Assembly: GCA_913776195.1 (NCBI GenBank)
Contig: CAJYMH010000011.1
Span: 1-64,000, forward strand
Reading direction: 5' to 3'
Source: an uncultured Caulobacter sp.
GTDB taxonomy: Bacteria; Pseudomonadota; Alphaproteobacteria; Caulobacterales; Caulobacteraceae
Length of the DNA: 64,000 nucleotides
In this document: positions 54,992-64,000 of the stretch, in pieces
Layout: every line of letters starts with the position of its first letter
Position numbering within the stretch: the stretch's first letter is position 1
Notes under the pieces: generated by a model
What the model saw: only the letters and a program-made list of their open reading frames with translations
Told to the model about the DNA's origin: nothing
Databases searched by the model: none
Made by a program: the position numbers and the translations under genes

Positions 54992-56062
54992 GTGGCGGGG
55001 CGGCTGATCTCGCTGGACGTGCTGCGCGGCCTGACCGTGATCGGTATGATCCTCGTCAATTCAGCGGCTTACGTGCACTACGTGAACGGCTTTCCAGCCT
55101 ATCCGGCGCTGATGCATTCGGAGTGGGCCGGGCTGACCCTGGCGGACTGGGTGTTCCCGGCGTTCCTTTTCATGGTCGGGGTCTCCATTCCCATGGCTGC
55201 GCAAGGGCGGCCGCCGAGTGTCGGCAAGATCCTGGCGCGCAGCGGGCGGCTGATCCTGATCGGGCTGGTACTGACCAACCTGTACTGGCTGGCGGATATG
55301 GAGGCTTACAGCTTCCGGCCGTTCGGGGTCCTGCAGCGGATCGGCCTGGTCTATGCGGCGGTCGCGCTGCTGTTCATGGCGAGCGGCTGGCGGACGCGGG
55401 CGGTGGTCGCGGCGGCGGTCCTGATCCTCTACTGGCCGCTGTGTCTGATCCCGTCGCCGGACGGGACGGCCACCGACATCTGGGCGCGGGGCTATGACTT
55501 CGTGGCCTGGTTCGACCGCGCGGTGCTGGGCCGGCACGCCTATGTGAAGGGGCCGGCGGGCTATGACCCGGAAGGCGTCCTCAGCACCCTGCCGGCCATC
55601 GCCCAGGGGCTGATCGGCTGTCTGGCCGGAGAGTGGCTGCTGAAGCGGCCGCAGCGGACAGGCGGGCTGGCCCTGGCGGGTGCGGCCATGACGGTTCTAG
55701 GCTTGGCCTGGGGCCTGGTGTTTCCGGTGGTGAAGGACATCTGGACCAGCAGCTATGTCCTGCTGACCAGCGGCCTGACGCTGTTGGCGCTGGCGGCGCT
55801 GCATGTGCGGCTGGACGGGCGAAAGATCGGCCGAGGCTGGAGCATCGCCACGGCCTTCGGCGTCAACGCCATCGCCGCCTATGTGCTGCACTATCTGGCG
55901 TCGGTGATGCTGGCGGCGGATGTGATGAAGCTGCCCTACGCCTGGACCGCGCCGATGATCGGCGGGGCGGCGGCGGCGCTGATCCCGGTGCTGATCTTCG
56001 TCGTCCTGAACTGGGCGGCGATGGCGTGGTTGCAGCGCAAGGGCTGGGTGATCAAGGCCTAG
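54992..56062 (+). CDS. nagX: NagX-like membrane protein (DUF5009/HGSNAT-related)
   Basis: 356 residues from a GTG 3 nt after the nagE stop. About ten hydrophobic segments; the start LISLDVLRGLTVIGMILVNS, then the WAGLTLADWVFPAFLFMVGV block and AFGVNAIAAYVLHYLASVML are the pattern of the heparan-alpha-glucosaminide N-acetyltransferase-related family, called NagX in bacterial GlcNAc clusters. In eukaryotes the enzyme acetylates terminal glucosamine across a membrane. Here it might acetylate periplasmic glucosamine (from partly deacetylated chitin) so that NagE can take it up; this is inference. Its TAG overlaps that of the convergent sulfotransferase gene (CTAG). Confidence 0.87.
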   Translation: MAGRLISLDVLRGLTVIGMILVNSAAYVHYVNGFPAYPALMHSEWAGLTLADWVFPAFLFMVGVSIPMAAQGRPPSVGKILARSGRLILIGLVLTNLYWLADMEAYSFRPFGVLQRIGLVYAAVALLFMASGWRTRAVVAAAVLILYWPLCLIPSPDGTATDIWARGYDFVAWFDRAVLGRHAYVKGPAGYDPEGVLSTLPAIAQGLIGCLAGEWLLKRPQRTGGLALAGAAMTVLGLAWGLVFPVVKDIWTSSYVLLTSGLTLLALAALHVRLDGRKIGRGWSIATAFGVNAIAAYVLHYLASVMLAADVMKLPYAWTAPMIGGAAAALIPVLIFVVLNWAAMAWLQRKGWVIKA

Positions 56063-57762
56063 TAGCCGAGCCCGTGAATGATCGGCGTCAGGCGTTGGCC
56101 CATGGGCGCGAGCTCGGCGAAGTACGTCTTCCAGCGCCCCACGGAGCGGTCGTTGAGGGGCTCTGTCACCTGGGCGTAGCTGGGGGTCGGGGCGAAGCGG
56201 CGGCTCTTGTGGAAGGCCATGCAGGCCGTATCGAAGGGCAGGCCGACATGGTCGAGCAGGCGGCGGGTCTCTGGCTCCTGCCGGGCCACGAAATCCTCAT
56301 AGCGTAGCGTGATCCCCAAGTCGTCCAGTTCACGGCCGTAGTGCGCCGTCAGGTCGGTCATGGCCTGGAAATGCGCGCCGATGGTGTCGATGCGATAGCC
56401 GCAACTGAAGCCGTGGGTCAGGTTGTTGGCCATCATCGACACGGCCACGTCGAGCGGGTGGCGGACCATGCGGATGATCGGGGCCTGAGGGAAGGCCATG
56501 CGGATCAGCGGCAGGTAGACGTCGTTCAGCGGCATCTTGTCGGTGAAGAACGCCGCGCCCGGCCGGATCACGCCGTACTGGGCGGCGCGGGCGAAATAGT
56601 AGTCGCGCAGCATGTCGGCCGCATGTCGATTGTCGGCGGTGGCGGCCTCCATAAGGCGGGCGGGGAATTTGCCGTCTCCGGGCAGCAGCCGCTCAAGGAA
56701 GTCGGGCATTTCGCTGACGAAAGGCAGTTCGCCGCCTGCGGCCACGCTTGGGTGGCTGGACAGCATCTGTTCGATCATCGTGGTGCCGGAGCGTGGGAAG
56801 CCGAGGATGAAGATCGGCTGCGGCTGATCTGTCCGCTTCGACGACTTCGGCAGGGCGGCCAGGTTGGCGCGCGTGAAGATGCTCTTGAGGGCCGCGAACT
56901 CGCTGGCCACGGCGGCGTGGTCATAGGTCGCCCCGATCTCCGCCGCGAGGGCTGTCTTAGCTTCCACGAAAGCGGGCCAGGCGTCACGCGGTCGGCCCAG
57001 TCGGTCGAGCAGGCGGGCCCGCTCCAGCAGAGCGCCGCCGGCCAGGGGCTTGGGCGCGGCGTTCAGGAGAGCGAGGGCCTCCTCCGGCCGGTTCTGGCGG
57101 GCCAGATAGACGGCGCGGCGCAGGCTGACGTCATGGCCGGTGCGCTGGGCGGCGGCTTCCGCGCGGTCGAGCAGGGCCTGGGCCTTGTCGAGTTCGCCGC
57201 GCACCTCATGGACGCGGGACCAGTCGGCCAGGGTGGCGACGTTGTCGGGCTCCAGTTCGGCGGCCTGCCGAAAGAGGGGCTCCGCCTCGTCCACGCGGCC
57301 CTGCTGCAGCAGATTGGCGGCGAGGTTGGCGAGGACGCCGGGATGCGGGCCGGCGAGCTCCAGCGCCTTGCGGGTGTGATGCTCGGCGGCGGGCAGATCG
57401 TTGCGGGCGGCCAGCAGGGCCGCGAACAGATTGTGGGCGTCTGGGTTGTTCGGGTCGGCGCGCAGAGCGTCACGGACCGAGGCTTCGGCTTCCGCCATGC
57501 GCCCGTGCTTGATCAACAGGGTGACCAGATCGTCGTGGGCCCAGTCGGCGTCAGGCGCGAGGGCGATGATCTGGCGAAGGGTCGCGGCGGCGGCGTCGAT
57601 GTCCCCACGCCCTTCCTGCACCAGGCGGCGGATCTCCAGGGCGTCGACGTCGCGCGGATCGGTCATCAGCCGCGTCTCCGCCGCCCGTTCGGCGCCGGCC
57701 AGATCGCCGCGGCCGATGGCTTCACGGCCCTGCTGGACGAGGGGATTAGCGGCTGGCGACAA
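56059..57762 (-). CDS. TPR-domain sulfotransferase
   Basis: 567 residues from a TTG at 57762 (CGGAG 5 nt upstream); a GTG at 57831 is possible but has no site, and no ATG fits. Residues ~10-290 are TPRs (PRDVDALEIRRLVQEGRGDI, PNNPDAHNLFAALLAARNDL, HPGVLANLAANLLQQGRVDE). The C-terminal ~250 residues are a PAPS-dependent sulfotransferase: 5'-phosphosulfate loop FILGFPRSGTTMIEQML and 3'-phosphate motif IIRMVRHPLDVAVSMM. The family sulfates carbohydrates or protein Tyr. It is close to the sulfate uptake genes (divergent, cysTWA), a notable pairing. The TPR-transferase fusion parallels the TPR-glycosyltransferases at the left end of the window. Confidence 0.9.
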   Translation of the reverse strand: MSPAANPLVQQGREAIGRGDLAGAERAAETRLMTDPRDVDALEIRRLVQEGRGDIDAAAATLRQIIALAPDADWAHDDLVTLLIKHGRMAEAEASVRDALRADPNNPDAHNLFAALLAARNDLPAAEHHTRKALELAGPHPGVLANLAANLLQQGRVDEAEPLFRQAAELEPDNVATLADWSRVHEVRGELDKAQALLDRAEAAAQRTGHDVSLRRAVYLARQNRPEEALALLNAAPKPLAGGALLERARLLDRLGRPRDAWPAFVEAKTALAAEIGATYDHAAVASEFAALKSIFTRANLAALPKSSKRTDQPQPIFILGFPRSGTTMIEQMLSSHPSVAAGGELPFVSEMPDFLERLLPGDGKFPARLMEAATADNRHAADMLRDYYFARAAQYGVIRPGAAFFTDKMPLNDVYLPLIRMAFPQAPIIRMVRHPLDVAVSMMANNLTHGFSCGYRIDTIGAHFQAMTDLTAHYGRELDDLGITLRYEDFVARQEPETRRLLDHVGLPFDTACMAFHKSRRFAPTPSYAQVTEPLNDRSVGRWKTYFAELAPMGQRLTPIIHGLGY

Positions 57763-57980
57763 GCGGACTCCGAGATCTATCCAAGTCAGTGGTATCTCAA
57801 CTTCACCGTGCTGAGGAGCGCTGGCGAACACATCGCGCGAAAGACCTTTTCCTCAGCTCCCGCCCAGAAAAACTTGATTGTCCAGCTTCGGGGTGGGGAT
57901 TATCGGCGGACGAGGCTGGGCCATGCCGCAACATGCGGCGGGGGCTGGCGTTATGACCGTGAACAGGACGCAGCCCGCCC

Positions 57981-58841
57981 TTGGCCACCACGACCGCCAT
58001 CGCCGCACGACGACGGCCGCTGTTCCGGCGCAAGTCAGCCATTCCGGGTTTCGGCCTGACCATGGGCGTGACCCTGTCGGTGTTGTCCCTGGTGGTGCTG
58101 ATCCCGCTGTCGGCGGTAGCCATCAAGGCGGCGGAGCTGTCGCCAGCCGAGTTCTTCGCGGCGGCGTTCTCCGAACGGGCCATCGCCGCCTATCGCCTGA
58201 CCTTCGGGGCGGCCTTCGCGGCGGCGGTGATCAACGGGGTGTTCGGGGTGCTGACCGCCTGGGCGCTGGTCCGCTACGAGTTTCCCGGCAAGTCCATCGT
58301 CAACGCCATGGTCGATCTGCCGTTCGCCCTGCCGACCGCTGTGGCCGGCATCGCGCTGGCGACGCTGTACGCACCCAATGGCTGGGTCGGGCAGTACCTG
58401 ACGCCGCTGGGAATCAAGGCCGCCTACAACCCGCTGGGCGTGGTGATCGCCCTGACCTTCATCGGCCTGCCGTTCGTGGTGCGGACCATCGAGCCGGTGC
58501 TGCGCGACCTGGCCGCCGACGTGGAAGAGGCGGCCGCCAGCCTGGGCGCCAGCCGCATCCAGACCGTGGCGCGGGTTGTGCTGCCGGCGCTGGGGCCGGC
58601 ATGGCTGACCGGCTTCGCCTTGGCGTTCGCCAGGGCGGTTGGGGAGTATGGCTCGGTGATCTTCATCGCCGGCAACATGCCGTACACGTCCGAGATCGCA
58701 CCGCTGCTGATCATCATCCAGCTGGAGCAGTATGAGTACGCGGCGGCGGCGGCCATCGCGGTGGTCATGCTGCTGGCGTCGTTCGCCATGCTTTTCGTCA
58801 TCAACGCCATCCAGGCCTGGGCGCGGAGGATCGAGGGATGA
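57981..58841 (+). CDS. cysT: Sulfate/thiosulfate ABC transporter permease CysT (CysU)
   Basis: 286 residues as read from a TTG at 57981 ([13 protein letters not shown]). Six membrane helices with the permease EAA loop [20 protein letters not shown] and the characteristic [20 protein letters not shown] and [20 protein letters not shown]. The start is doubtful: an ATG at 57953 in another frame gives [10 protein letters not shown], so a single-base slip between 57965 and 57981 would join it to the main frame; alternatively TTG is real. No substrate-binding protein gene (sbp/cysP) precedes it here. The stop overlaps the cysW start (ATGA). Confidence 0.9.
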   Translation: MATTTAIAARRRPLFRRKSAIPGFGLTMGVTLSVLSLVVLIPLSAVAIKAAELSPAEFFAAAFSERAIAAYRLTFGAAFAAAVINGVFGVLTAWALVRYEFPGKSIVNAMVDLPFALPTAVAGIALATLYAPNGWVGQYLTPLGIKAAYNPLGVVIALTFIGLPFVVRTIEPVLRDLAADVEEAAASLGASRIQTVARVVLPALGPAWLTGFALAFARAVGEYGSVIFIAGNMPYTSEIAPLLIIIQLEQYEYAAAAAIAVVMLLASFAMLFVINAIQAWARRIEG

Positions 58842-59680
58842 GGCGCGCGCGTCACCCCACCGAAGATCCGTTGTGGGCCAAGGTGCTGATCACCACCCTG
58901 GTGCTTGGGTTCCTGGCGCTGGTTCTGCTGCTGCCGCTGGCGGCGGTGTTCGCCGAGGCGTTCCGGCGTGGAGCCGACGCGGTGGTCGGTGCGGTCTCGA
59001 ACCCCGACGCCATCGCCGCGATAAAGCTGACCCTGCTGACGGCGGCCATCGCGGTGCCGTTCAACGCGGTGTTCGGGCTGTGCGCCTCCTGGGCCGTCGC
59101 CAAGCACGAGTTTCCGGGCAAGAGCTTCCTGATCACCCTGATCGACCTGCCTTTCAGCGTGTCGCCGGTGGTGGCGGGCCTGATCTATGTGCTGGTGTTC
59201 GGGATGCAGGGCTGGTTCGGCGAAGCGCTGATCGACCACGACATCAAGATCATCTTCGCCGTCCCGGGGATCATCCTGGCCACCGTGTTCGTCACCTTCC
59301 CCTTCGTGGCGCGGGAGCTGATCCCGCTGATGCAGGAGCAGGGGACGGCGGAGGAGGAGGCGGCCATATCTATGGGCGCGTCGGGCCTCTACACCTTCTG
59401 GCGGGTGACGGCGCCGAACGTGCGCTGGGGCCTGCTGTACGGCGTGCTGCTCTGCAACGCCCGCGCCATGGGCGAGTTCGGGGCGGTGTCGGTGGTCAGC
59501 GGGCATATCCGCGGCCTGACCAACACCATGCCTCTGCATGTCGAAATCCTGTACAACGAGTACGACTTCGTCGGCGCCTTCAGCGTCGCGGCCCTGCTGT
59601 GCCTGCTGGCCGTGGCGACCCTGGTGCTGAAGGGACTGCTCGAGATCGCCCAGCCCGCCGTGCGCGGACGCGGCCACTGA
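58838..59680 (+). CDS. cysW: Sulfate ABC transporter permease CysW
   Basis: 280 residues. Six membrane helices; the sequence [40 protein letters not shown], the EAA loop [20 protein letters not shown] and [20 protein letters not shown] are typical of CysW. It forms the channel heterodimer with CysT and docks on CysA through the EAA loop. ATGA overlap with cysT and 14 nt before cysA confirm the operon cysTWA. Regulation is not evident; CysB-type sites are not visible. Confidence 0.95.
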   Translation: MRRARHPTEDPLWAKVLITTLVLGFLALVLLLPLAAVFAEAFRRGADAVVGAVSNPDAIAAIKLTLLTAAIAVPFNAVFGLCASWAVAKHEFPGKSFLITLIDLPFSVSPVVAGLIYVLVFGMQGWFGEALIDHDIKIIFAVPGIILATVFVTFPFVARELIPLMQEQGTAEEEAAISMGASGLYTFWRVTAPNVRWGLLYGVLLCNARAMGEFGAVSVVSGHIRGLTNTMPLHVEILYNEYDFVGAFSVAALLCLLAVATLVLKGLLEIAQPAVRGRGH

Positions 59681-59694
59681 CCTCAAGGGTGTCC

Positions 59695-60738
59695 ATGACC
59701 ATCTCGATCCGCTCCGTCGACAAGCGTTTCGGCCGATACCCGGCGCTGAACGACGTCAGCCTTGAGATCGCCGACGGCGAACTGCTGGCCCTGCTGGGGC
59801 CGTCGGGCTCAGGCAAGACGACCCTGCTGCGGACCATCGCCGGGCTGGAGTTTCCGGACGCCGGTCAGGTGCTGTTCGGCGGCGTGGACGTGACCTACGC
59901 CAGCGCGGCCAAGCGGCGGGTGGGGTTCGTCTTCCAGCAGTACGCCCTGTTCAAGCACATGACCGTGGCCAAGAACGTCGCCTTCGGCTTGGACGTGCGC
60001 AAGGGGCGCGAGAAACCGTCCAAGGCGGACATCGCCAAGCGGGTGGACGAGCTGCTGAAGCTGGTCGAGCTGGACGGTCTGGGCGGGCGGTATCCGTCGC
60101 AGCTGTCGGGCGGGCAGCGGCAGCGCGTGGCCTTGTCGCGGGCGCTGGCCGTGTCGCCCAGCGTGCTGTTGCTGGACGAGCCGTTCGGGGCGCTGGACGC
60201 CACGGTGCGCAAGTCGCTGCGCAAGGAGCTGCGGCGCATTCACGACGCCACGGGCGTCACCACCATCTTCGTCACCCACGACCAGGAAGAGGCCATGGGT
60301 CTCGCCGACCGGGTGGCGATTCTGAACGCGGGGGCCATCGAGCAGGTGGGCACGCCGGACGAGGTGCATGACAGCCCGGCCACGGCCTTCGTCTGCGGCT
60401 TCGTGGGCGACGCCAACCGGATCGAGGGGGCCGTGCAGGGCGGCGTGTTCGAGGGCGGCGGCGTGACCCTCCCGGCCAAGGGCGCCGCCGACGGCAAGGC
60501 CTGCGGCTTCGTGCGGCCCTATGACCTGATCCTGGATGGCCCGGCCCCAGCAAGCGAGGGCGGCTTTGACGCGGTGCTGCAGCGGGCGACGGTGCAGGGG
60601 GCGGTGGCCCAGCTGGAGCTGCGCACCGCCGCGGGCGCCGTCATCGAGGCCGTCGTGGCGCGAGGCGAGGCGGCGGATCTTTCGGTGGGGCGGGCTGTGA
60701 AACTCAGCGCCGCGAAAGCGCACGTCTTCCCGCTCTAG
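59695..60738 (+). CDS. cysA: Sulfate ABC transporter ATPase CysA
   Basis: 347 residues from the ATG at 59695 (AAGGGTG upstream). Walker [10 protein letters not shown] (~35-43), Q-loop [20 protein letters not shown], signature [15 protein letters not shown] (~135), Walker [12 protein letters not shown] and switch His in [17 protein letters not shown] are complete. The C-terminal ~110 residues are a TOBE-like regulatory domain ([20 protein letters not shown]). It powers sulfate or thiosulfate uptake by CysTW. The stop overlaps that of the convergent hybrid kinase gene via CTAG. Confidence 0.96.
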   Translation: MTISIRSVDKRFGRYPALNDVSLEIADGELLALLGPSGSGKTTLLRTIAGLEFPDAGQVLFGGVDVTYASAAKRRVGFVFQQYALFKHMTVAKNVAFGLDVRKGREKPSKADIAKRVDELLKLVELDGLGGRYPSQLSGGQRQRVALSRALAVSPSVLLLDEPFGALDATVRKSLRKELRRIHDATGVTTIFVTHDQEEAMGLADRVAILNAGAIEQVGTPDEVHDSPATAFVCGFVGDANRIEGAVQGGVFEGGGVTLPAKGAADGKACGFVRPYDLILDGPAPASEGGFDAVLQRATVQGAVAQLELRTAAGAVIEAVVARGEAADLSVGRAVKLSAAKAHVFPL

Positions 60739-62528
60739 CCGGCGGCGCGCTTGGCTTCCGTCTCGGCCGCCCGGGGGGGCTGAGTGACCTCGGCCACGGC
60801 GCGGGCGATGCCGGCCACGGTGACGGGTTTGCGGACAGCAGCGTCGGCGCCGGCGTCCATGCAGGCCTGGGTTTCGTCGTCGTCGCCGCCGGTGACGGCG
60901 ATGATCGGCGTCCTGCCGCGCAGGCCGGGCAGGCGACGCACGGCGGCGGCGGTCTGCGGCCCGTCCAGATAAGGCATGCGCCCGTCCAGCATCATCAAGT
61001 CGAAATCGCAGATCTCGGCCAGCTCCAGAGCCCGACGTCCGTTCTGGGCGTGGACCACCTGATGGCCCAGCTGTTCCAGGATCGCGCGCATCATGGCCGC
61101 GTTCAGGCCATCATCCTCGGCCACCAGCACTCGCAGGCCGCGCACCGGGGCGGGGATGTCCTCATTCTGCTGGGTTTCGCCTTCGAGCACGGCGCTGGGG
61201 TCGTAGGGCAGCTCCACCGTGAAGCAGGAGCCCACGCCCAGGGCGCTCTGGGCTGACAGGCGCCCGCCCATGAGCTGCGCGAGCTGGCGTGACAAGGATA
61301 GGCCAAGGCCCGCGCCAGGGACGCCGGCGCCGGTGCGCTCCACGCGGCGGAAGGCTTCGAAGGCGTAGACCAGCTCGTCCGGCGACAGGCCGGGGCCGGT
61401 GTCGGCTATGGCGAAGGTCACGCAATCGGGGCGGGGGCGGTCCAGCCTCACCTCAATCCGGCCGCGCGAGGTGTACTTGATGGCGTTGCTGATCAGATTG
61501 GCGAGGATCTGGCGGGTGCGCAGGGGGTCGGCGGTGACCGCGCCCGAACCGCGGATCTCAAGCTCCGGCGCGATGTGCAGGTTCAGTTCCAGACCCTTGG
61601 CCGAGGCGTGAGCGCGCTCCAGCAGCACCAGATCCTGCACCAGGCGGGTCGGATCGAAGCGGCCCATCTCGACCGCCAGCAAGCCTTGCCCGGCGGTCTC
61701 GGAGTCGAGGGTGACGTTAAGCACGCCGACCAGATCACGGGCGGCGTCCAGGGCGGCGGAGAACTGTTCGCGGGTCGGGTGGGCGCGGCCTTCGCCGCCC
61801 ACGGCGCCGGCCAGGACGTGGGTGACGCCGGTCAGGCCGTTGCGGATTTCGTGCGAGAGGGCGGCGACGATGTCGGACTTCGTCTGGGCCGCGGCCCTTG
61901 CGTCGGCCAACGCCGCCGCCCGCTCATCCAGCAGACGTTCGCGCTCGGCGGCGTGCAGGAACTGGCGGCGCAGCATGTGGTTGGTCAGGGTCGCCATGGC
62001 GATGGCGAGCACGGCGACCCCTCCGCCGAGGGCGGCGACGGACGCGCCGTTGGAGGCGAGCAACAGGCTGAGCGGCCCCATCAGCAGAATCGCCGACGCG
62101 GCGGCCAGGCAGGTGAGGCTGGGGGCGGCGAAGAACAGGGCGCAGACGCCGGAGCTCATGGCGATGAGGACCAGGGCCTCGCGCACATGCCCGGCTTCAT
62201 GGGCGAAGAGGACCATCTGCAAGGCGCTGGCGGCCCAGAGGGCGGTGGCGGCGAGGTTGCGCCAGGCGCGGCCTTGAACGGGAATGCGCTCCCGCTGCAG
62301 GTCTTTCATCAGGGCGTAGAAGCCGCCGCAGCCGGCGGTGTAGAGCGCCAGGGCGAGCGCCATTGGGCCCGCGTTCTCGGCGAAGCTGGCGGTGAGCGCC
62401 AGTAAGGGGACGAAAACAGCGAACGCGGTGACGGCGTGGCGTTGGACGTCGCGACGCATGTCGAGCGAAAGCAGGCGCACGACGGTCGCGCCCGGCCCTG
62501 CCTCTGCTGTCTCGACGGTCGTCGACAA
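60735..62528 (-). CDS. Membrane hybrid histidine kinase (TM-HisKA-HATPase-REC)
   Basis: 597 residues from a TTG at 62528 with AAAGGGGA upstream. About six to seven hydrophobic segments lie in residues ~30-200 ([40 protein letters not shown]). A coiled coil precedes HisKA with His in [20 protein letters not shown], then HATPase ([40 protein letters not shown]) and one receiver (~465-590; [14 protein letters not shown], phospho-Asp in [13 protein letters not shown], Lys in VRKPVTVAG). The integral sensor region has no recognised domain. There is no response regulator or phosphotransfer protein beside it, so output is elsewhere. Confidence 0.92.
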   Translation of the reverse strand: MSTTVETAEAGPGATVVRLLSLDMRRDVQRHAVTAFAVFVPLLALTASFAENAGPMALALALYTAGCGGFYALMKDLQRERIPVQGRAWRNLAATALWAASALQMVLFAHEAGHVREALVLIAMSSGVCALFFAAPSLTCLAAASAILLMGPLSLLLASNGASVAALGGGVAVLAIAMATLTNHMLRRQFLHAAERERLLDERAAALADARAAAQTKSDIVAALSHEIRNGLTGVTHVLAGAVGGEGRAHPTREQFSAALDAARDLVGVLNVTLDSETAGQGLLAVEMGRFDPTRLVQDLVLLERAHASAKGLELNLHIAPELEIRGSGAVTADPLRTRQILANLISNAIKYTSRGRIEVRLDRPRPDCVTFAIADTGPGLSPDELVYAFEAFRRVERTGAGVPGAGLGLSLSRQLAQLMGGRLSAQSALGVGSCFTVELPYDPSAVLEGETQQNEDIPAPVRGLRVLVAEDDGLNAAMMRAILEQLGHQVVHAQNGRRALELAEICDFDLMMLDGRMPYLDGPQTAAAVRRLPGLRGRTPIIAVTGGDDDETQACMDAGADAAVRKPVTVAGIARAVAEVTQPPRAAETEAKRAAG

Positions 62529-62689
62529 GCGGTTGTCCCCTTTGGAAAGCGCGGGAGACTAGTCCGACGGGGTTCGAGAGATGTTACAGGACATCCTTAA
62601 TCCCCAAGAGAAGATGGTGACCAAGCGTTAAGCATGCTCAGCCATCATTTCGAATCGAGAAACGCCGCAATTTGGGGACGATCGGGGGC

Positions 62690-63835
62690 ATGTCGATGAC
62701 GCGGGGCGCGCTGACCGACACGGATATCCGTATGCTGGTGAAGGGCGCGACGCCCGACGAGCGGGCGGTCGCGGCCCAGAAGATTTGCCGCAGCATCGAG
62801 AACGCCGAGCTGACCGACGAGGACCGCCTGCGCGCTCAGGACATCCTGCGGGTGATGGCAGGCGACGCCGCCGACCTGGTCCGCCGCGCCCTGGCGGTGA
62901 CCCTGCGCACCTCGTCGCTGGTGCCGCGCGATGTGGCCAACAAGCTGGCGCGGGACATCGACTCCATCGCCATCCCGATCCTTATGGACTCCCCGTCGTT
63001 CAGCGACGAGGATCTGGCCGAGATCGTCCGCTTGGGCGATACGGTGCGGCAGTCGGCGGTGGCCCGCCGCCCGAGCCTGACGCCGAAGGTCACCGACGCC
63101 ATCGCCGTGCACGGGGACGCGGAGGTGGTGCGCACCGCCATCGCCAACGACAACGCCCAGTTCTCCGAAGGCGGGCTGAAGACCGTGCTGAAGCGGTTCG
63201 AGGCGGCCGAGGCCGTTCTGACCGCCGTGGCCTATCGCCGTGTGCTGCCGCTGTCGGTGACCGAGCGCCTGGTGCAGTTGGTCGGCGAGAAGGTCCGCGC
63301 CCACATCGTCGCCAATCATCCCCTGCCGGCGGATGTGGCCAATGATGTGGTCGAGCACGCCCTGGAGCGGGCGACGGTGGATCTGGTCGATCAGGCCGGG
63401 CAGGCCGCCGACCTCAAGGACTTCGTGAAGCACCTGAACCGCAGCGGGCGTCTGACGCCATCGCTGTTGCTGCGGGGGCTGGCCCACGGCCATATGAGTT
63501 TCTTCGAGTGGGGGATGGCCGAGCTGTCGAGCATTCCGCACCACCGTACGTGGCTGATGATCCACGATGCGGGGCCGCTGGGCTTGCGGGCGATCTATGA
63601 ACGCGCCGGTCTGCCGGTTCGCCAGTTCGGCGCTTTCCGGGCCGGGGTGGACGCCTACCATTCCCTGGAGGTCGATGGCGTGCCAAACGATCACGAGCAC
63701 TTCCAGCGCCGGATGCTGGAGCGTTTCCTGACCCAACCGCAGACTCCGAGCCGGGAGGACGCCGATTATCTGCTGGGCAAGCTCGACCGGCTGCGCAGCA
63801 AGGACAAGGCGAAGGCCCTGGCCGGAGCGGCGTAA
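62690..63835 (+). CDS. DUF2336 family protein
   Basis: 381 residues from the ATG at 62690 (GGGGACGATCGGGGG upstream); the frame opens at 62672. The sequence is helical throughout, with repeated ~35-residue HEAT-like units (DLVRRALAVTLRTSSLVPRD, DLAEIVRLGDTVRQSAVARR, AVLTAVAYRRVLPLSVTERL, SLLLRGLAHGHMSFFEWGMA) that match DUF2336, a family found almost only in alphaproteobacteria and without known function. No membrane segment. A helical scaffold or protein-binding role is plausible. It has its own upstream region of 161 bp, divergent from the hybrid kinase gene. Confidence 0.88.
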   Translation: MSMTRGALTDTDIRMLVKGATPDERAVAAQKICRSIENAELTDEDRLRAQDILRVMAGDAADLVRRALAVTLRTSSLVPRDVANKLARDIDSIAIPILMDSPSFSDEDLAEIVRLGDTVRQSAVARRPSLTPKVTDAIAVHGDAEVVRTAIANDNAQFSEGGLKTVLKRFEAAEAVLTAVAYRRVLPLSVTERLVQLVGEKVRAHIVANHPLPADVANDVVEHALERATVDLVDQAGQAADLKDFVKHLNRSGRLTPSLLLRGLAHGHMSFFEWGMAELSSIPHHRTWLMIHDAGPLGLRAIYERAGLPVRQFGAFRAGVDAYHSLEVDGVPNDHEHFQRRMLERFLTQPQTPSREDADYLLGKLDRLRSKDKAKALAGAA

Positions 63836-63861
63836 AAGAACGGAGCGCCGAAGCGCTCCGT
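63834..63861 (-). terminator. Terminator of the minus-strand gene at the right edge
   Basis: A perfect 9-bp stem ACGGAGCGC (63840-63848) / GCGCTCCGT (63853-63861) with loop CGAA. On the minus strand it is followed by TTCTTTTACG, so it terminates the partial leftward gene. On the plus strand it starts 5 nt after the DUF2336 stop but has no T tract there; it could still stop or stabilise that transcript. Confidence 0.75.
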
Positions 63862-63896
63862 CCCCACCTGCGGATCCGCGGACGGACCCGCCCGTA

Positions 63897-64000
63897 TCAG
63901 AACGCGAAGGTGTGGAAGTCCATCGGGCCGAAGTTGATCCCGGCCAGATCGATGGTGGCCAGGTCCAGTTCGATGAACGAACCGGCGTCGGCGGTCGGGA
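63897..64000 (-). CDS. C-terminal end of an unidentified protein (partial)
   Basis: The last 33 codons of a leftward gene run off the window edge: PTADAGSFIELDLATIDLAG, then INFGPMDFHTFAF and TGA at 63897-63899. The alternation of hydrophobic and acidic residues suggests beta structure or repeats, and the final Phe is as in outer-membrane or secreted proteins, but no family can be assigned. A strong terminator lies just downstream of its stop. Confidence 0.6.
   Translation of the reverse strand, partial: PTADAGSFIELDLATIDLAGINFGPMDFHTFAF

Noticed and set aside
62590..62640. CtrA-type sites (TTAA-N7-TTAA) upstream of the DUF2336 gene
   Set aside because: Two TTAA elements occur, but their spacing is far from 7 bp.

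Overview
The window is strongly GC-rich, densely packed alphaproteobacterial DNA that most resembles the Caulobacteraceae (Caulobacter, Phenylobacterium, Brevundimonas). The grounds are TonB-dependent receptors paired with catabolic genes, a nag cluster that combines a TonB receptor, a PTS and a NagX-like protein, a DUF2336 protein, DUF5985 membrane proteins, several hybrid histidine kinases, and many GTG/TTG starts and 4-bp gene overlaps. The genus is not resolved. No phage, transposase or CRISPR array is visible.

Region 1 (1-7.6 kb): the 3' part of a gene for a giant protein built almost only of Ser/Thr-rich octapeptides, a terminator, then two translationally coupled genes: a TPR-SPINDLY (GT41) O-GlcNAc-transferase-like enzyme and a TPR protein with a GT-A-like C-terminus. 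This looks like a repeat substrate with its own glycosylation enzymes and is the best candidate for an undescribed system. Region 2 (7.7-14.5 kb): a lipid or acyl-CoA catabolic group (dienoyl-CoA-reductase-like SDR, LuxR-type regulator, TonB receptor, acyl-CoA dehydrogenase, acyl-CoA synthetase). Region 3 (14.7-23.5 kb): a five-gene signalling operon led by a 1941-residue soluble hybrid kinase with a strictly periodic (276-nt) HAMP array, then a REC-PAS-kinase-REC protein, a small winged-helix-like protein and two small DUF5985 membrane proteins.

Region 4 (23.5-41.6 kb): an unidentified 739-residue protein, an SDR, a Crp/Fnr regulator, tRNA-Ser(GGA), a DEDDh exonuclease, MsrA, and a run of small housekeeping and hypothetical genes (YjbR, DUF599, MHS transporter, DUF3309, DUF983, an entericidin-like lipoprotein, an RluF-like pseudouridine synthase, YhhN, DUF1428, a LytS-like kinase, MarR-GNAT, a SugE/Gdx-type SMR pump), ending in an intergenic repeat cluster.

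Region 5 (41.6-56.1 kb): an AraC/GyrI-like regulator, then a complete GlcNAc/chitooligosaccharide system. nagA, a SIS-type nagB and a GntR regulator run leftward; a TonB receptor, a GH20 hexosaminidase, an EIIA-HPr-EI fusion, a NagE with two EIIB domains, and nagX run rightward. Together they would import oligosaccharide across the outer membrane, cut it to GlcNAc, phosphorylate it during uptake, deacetylate it and deaminate it to fructose-6-P. Region 6 (56-64 kb): a TPR-sulfotransferase, the sulfate transporter genes cysT-cysW-cysA without a binding-protein gene, a membrane hybrid kinase, a DUF2336 protein and the C-terminal end of one more gene.

One architectural theme runs through the window: six convergent gene pairs overlap by exactly 4 bp at their stop codons, five of them through CTAG.
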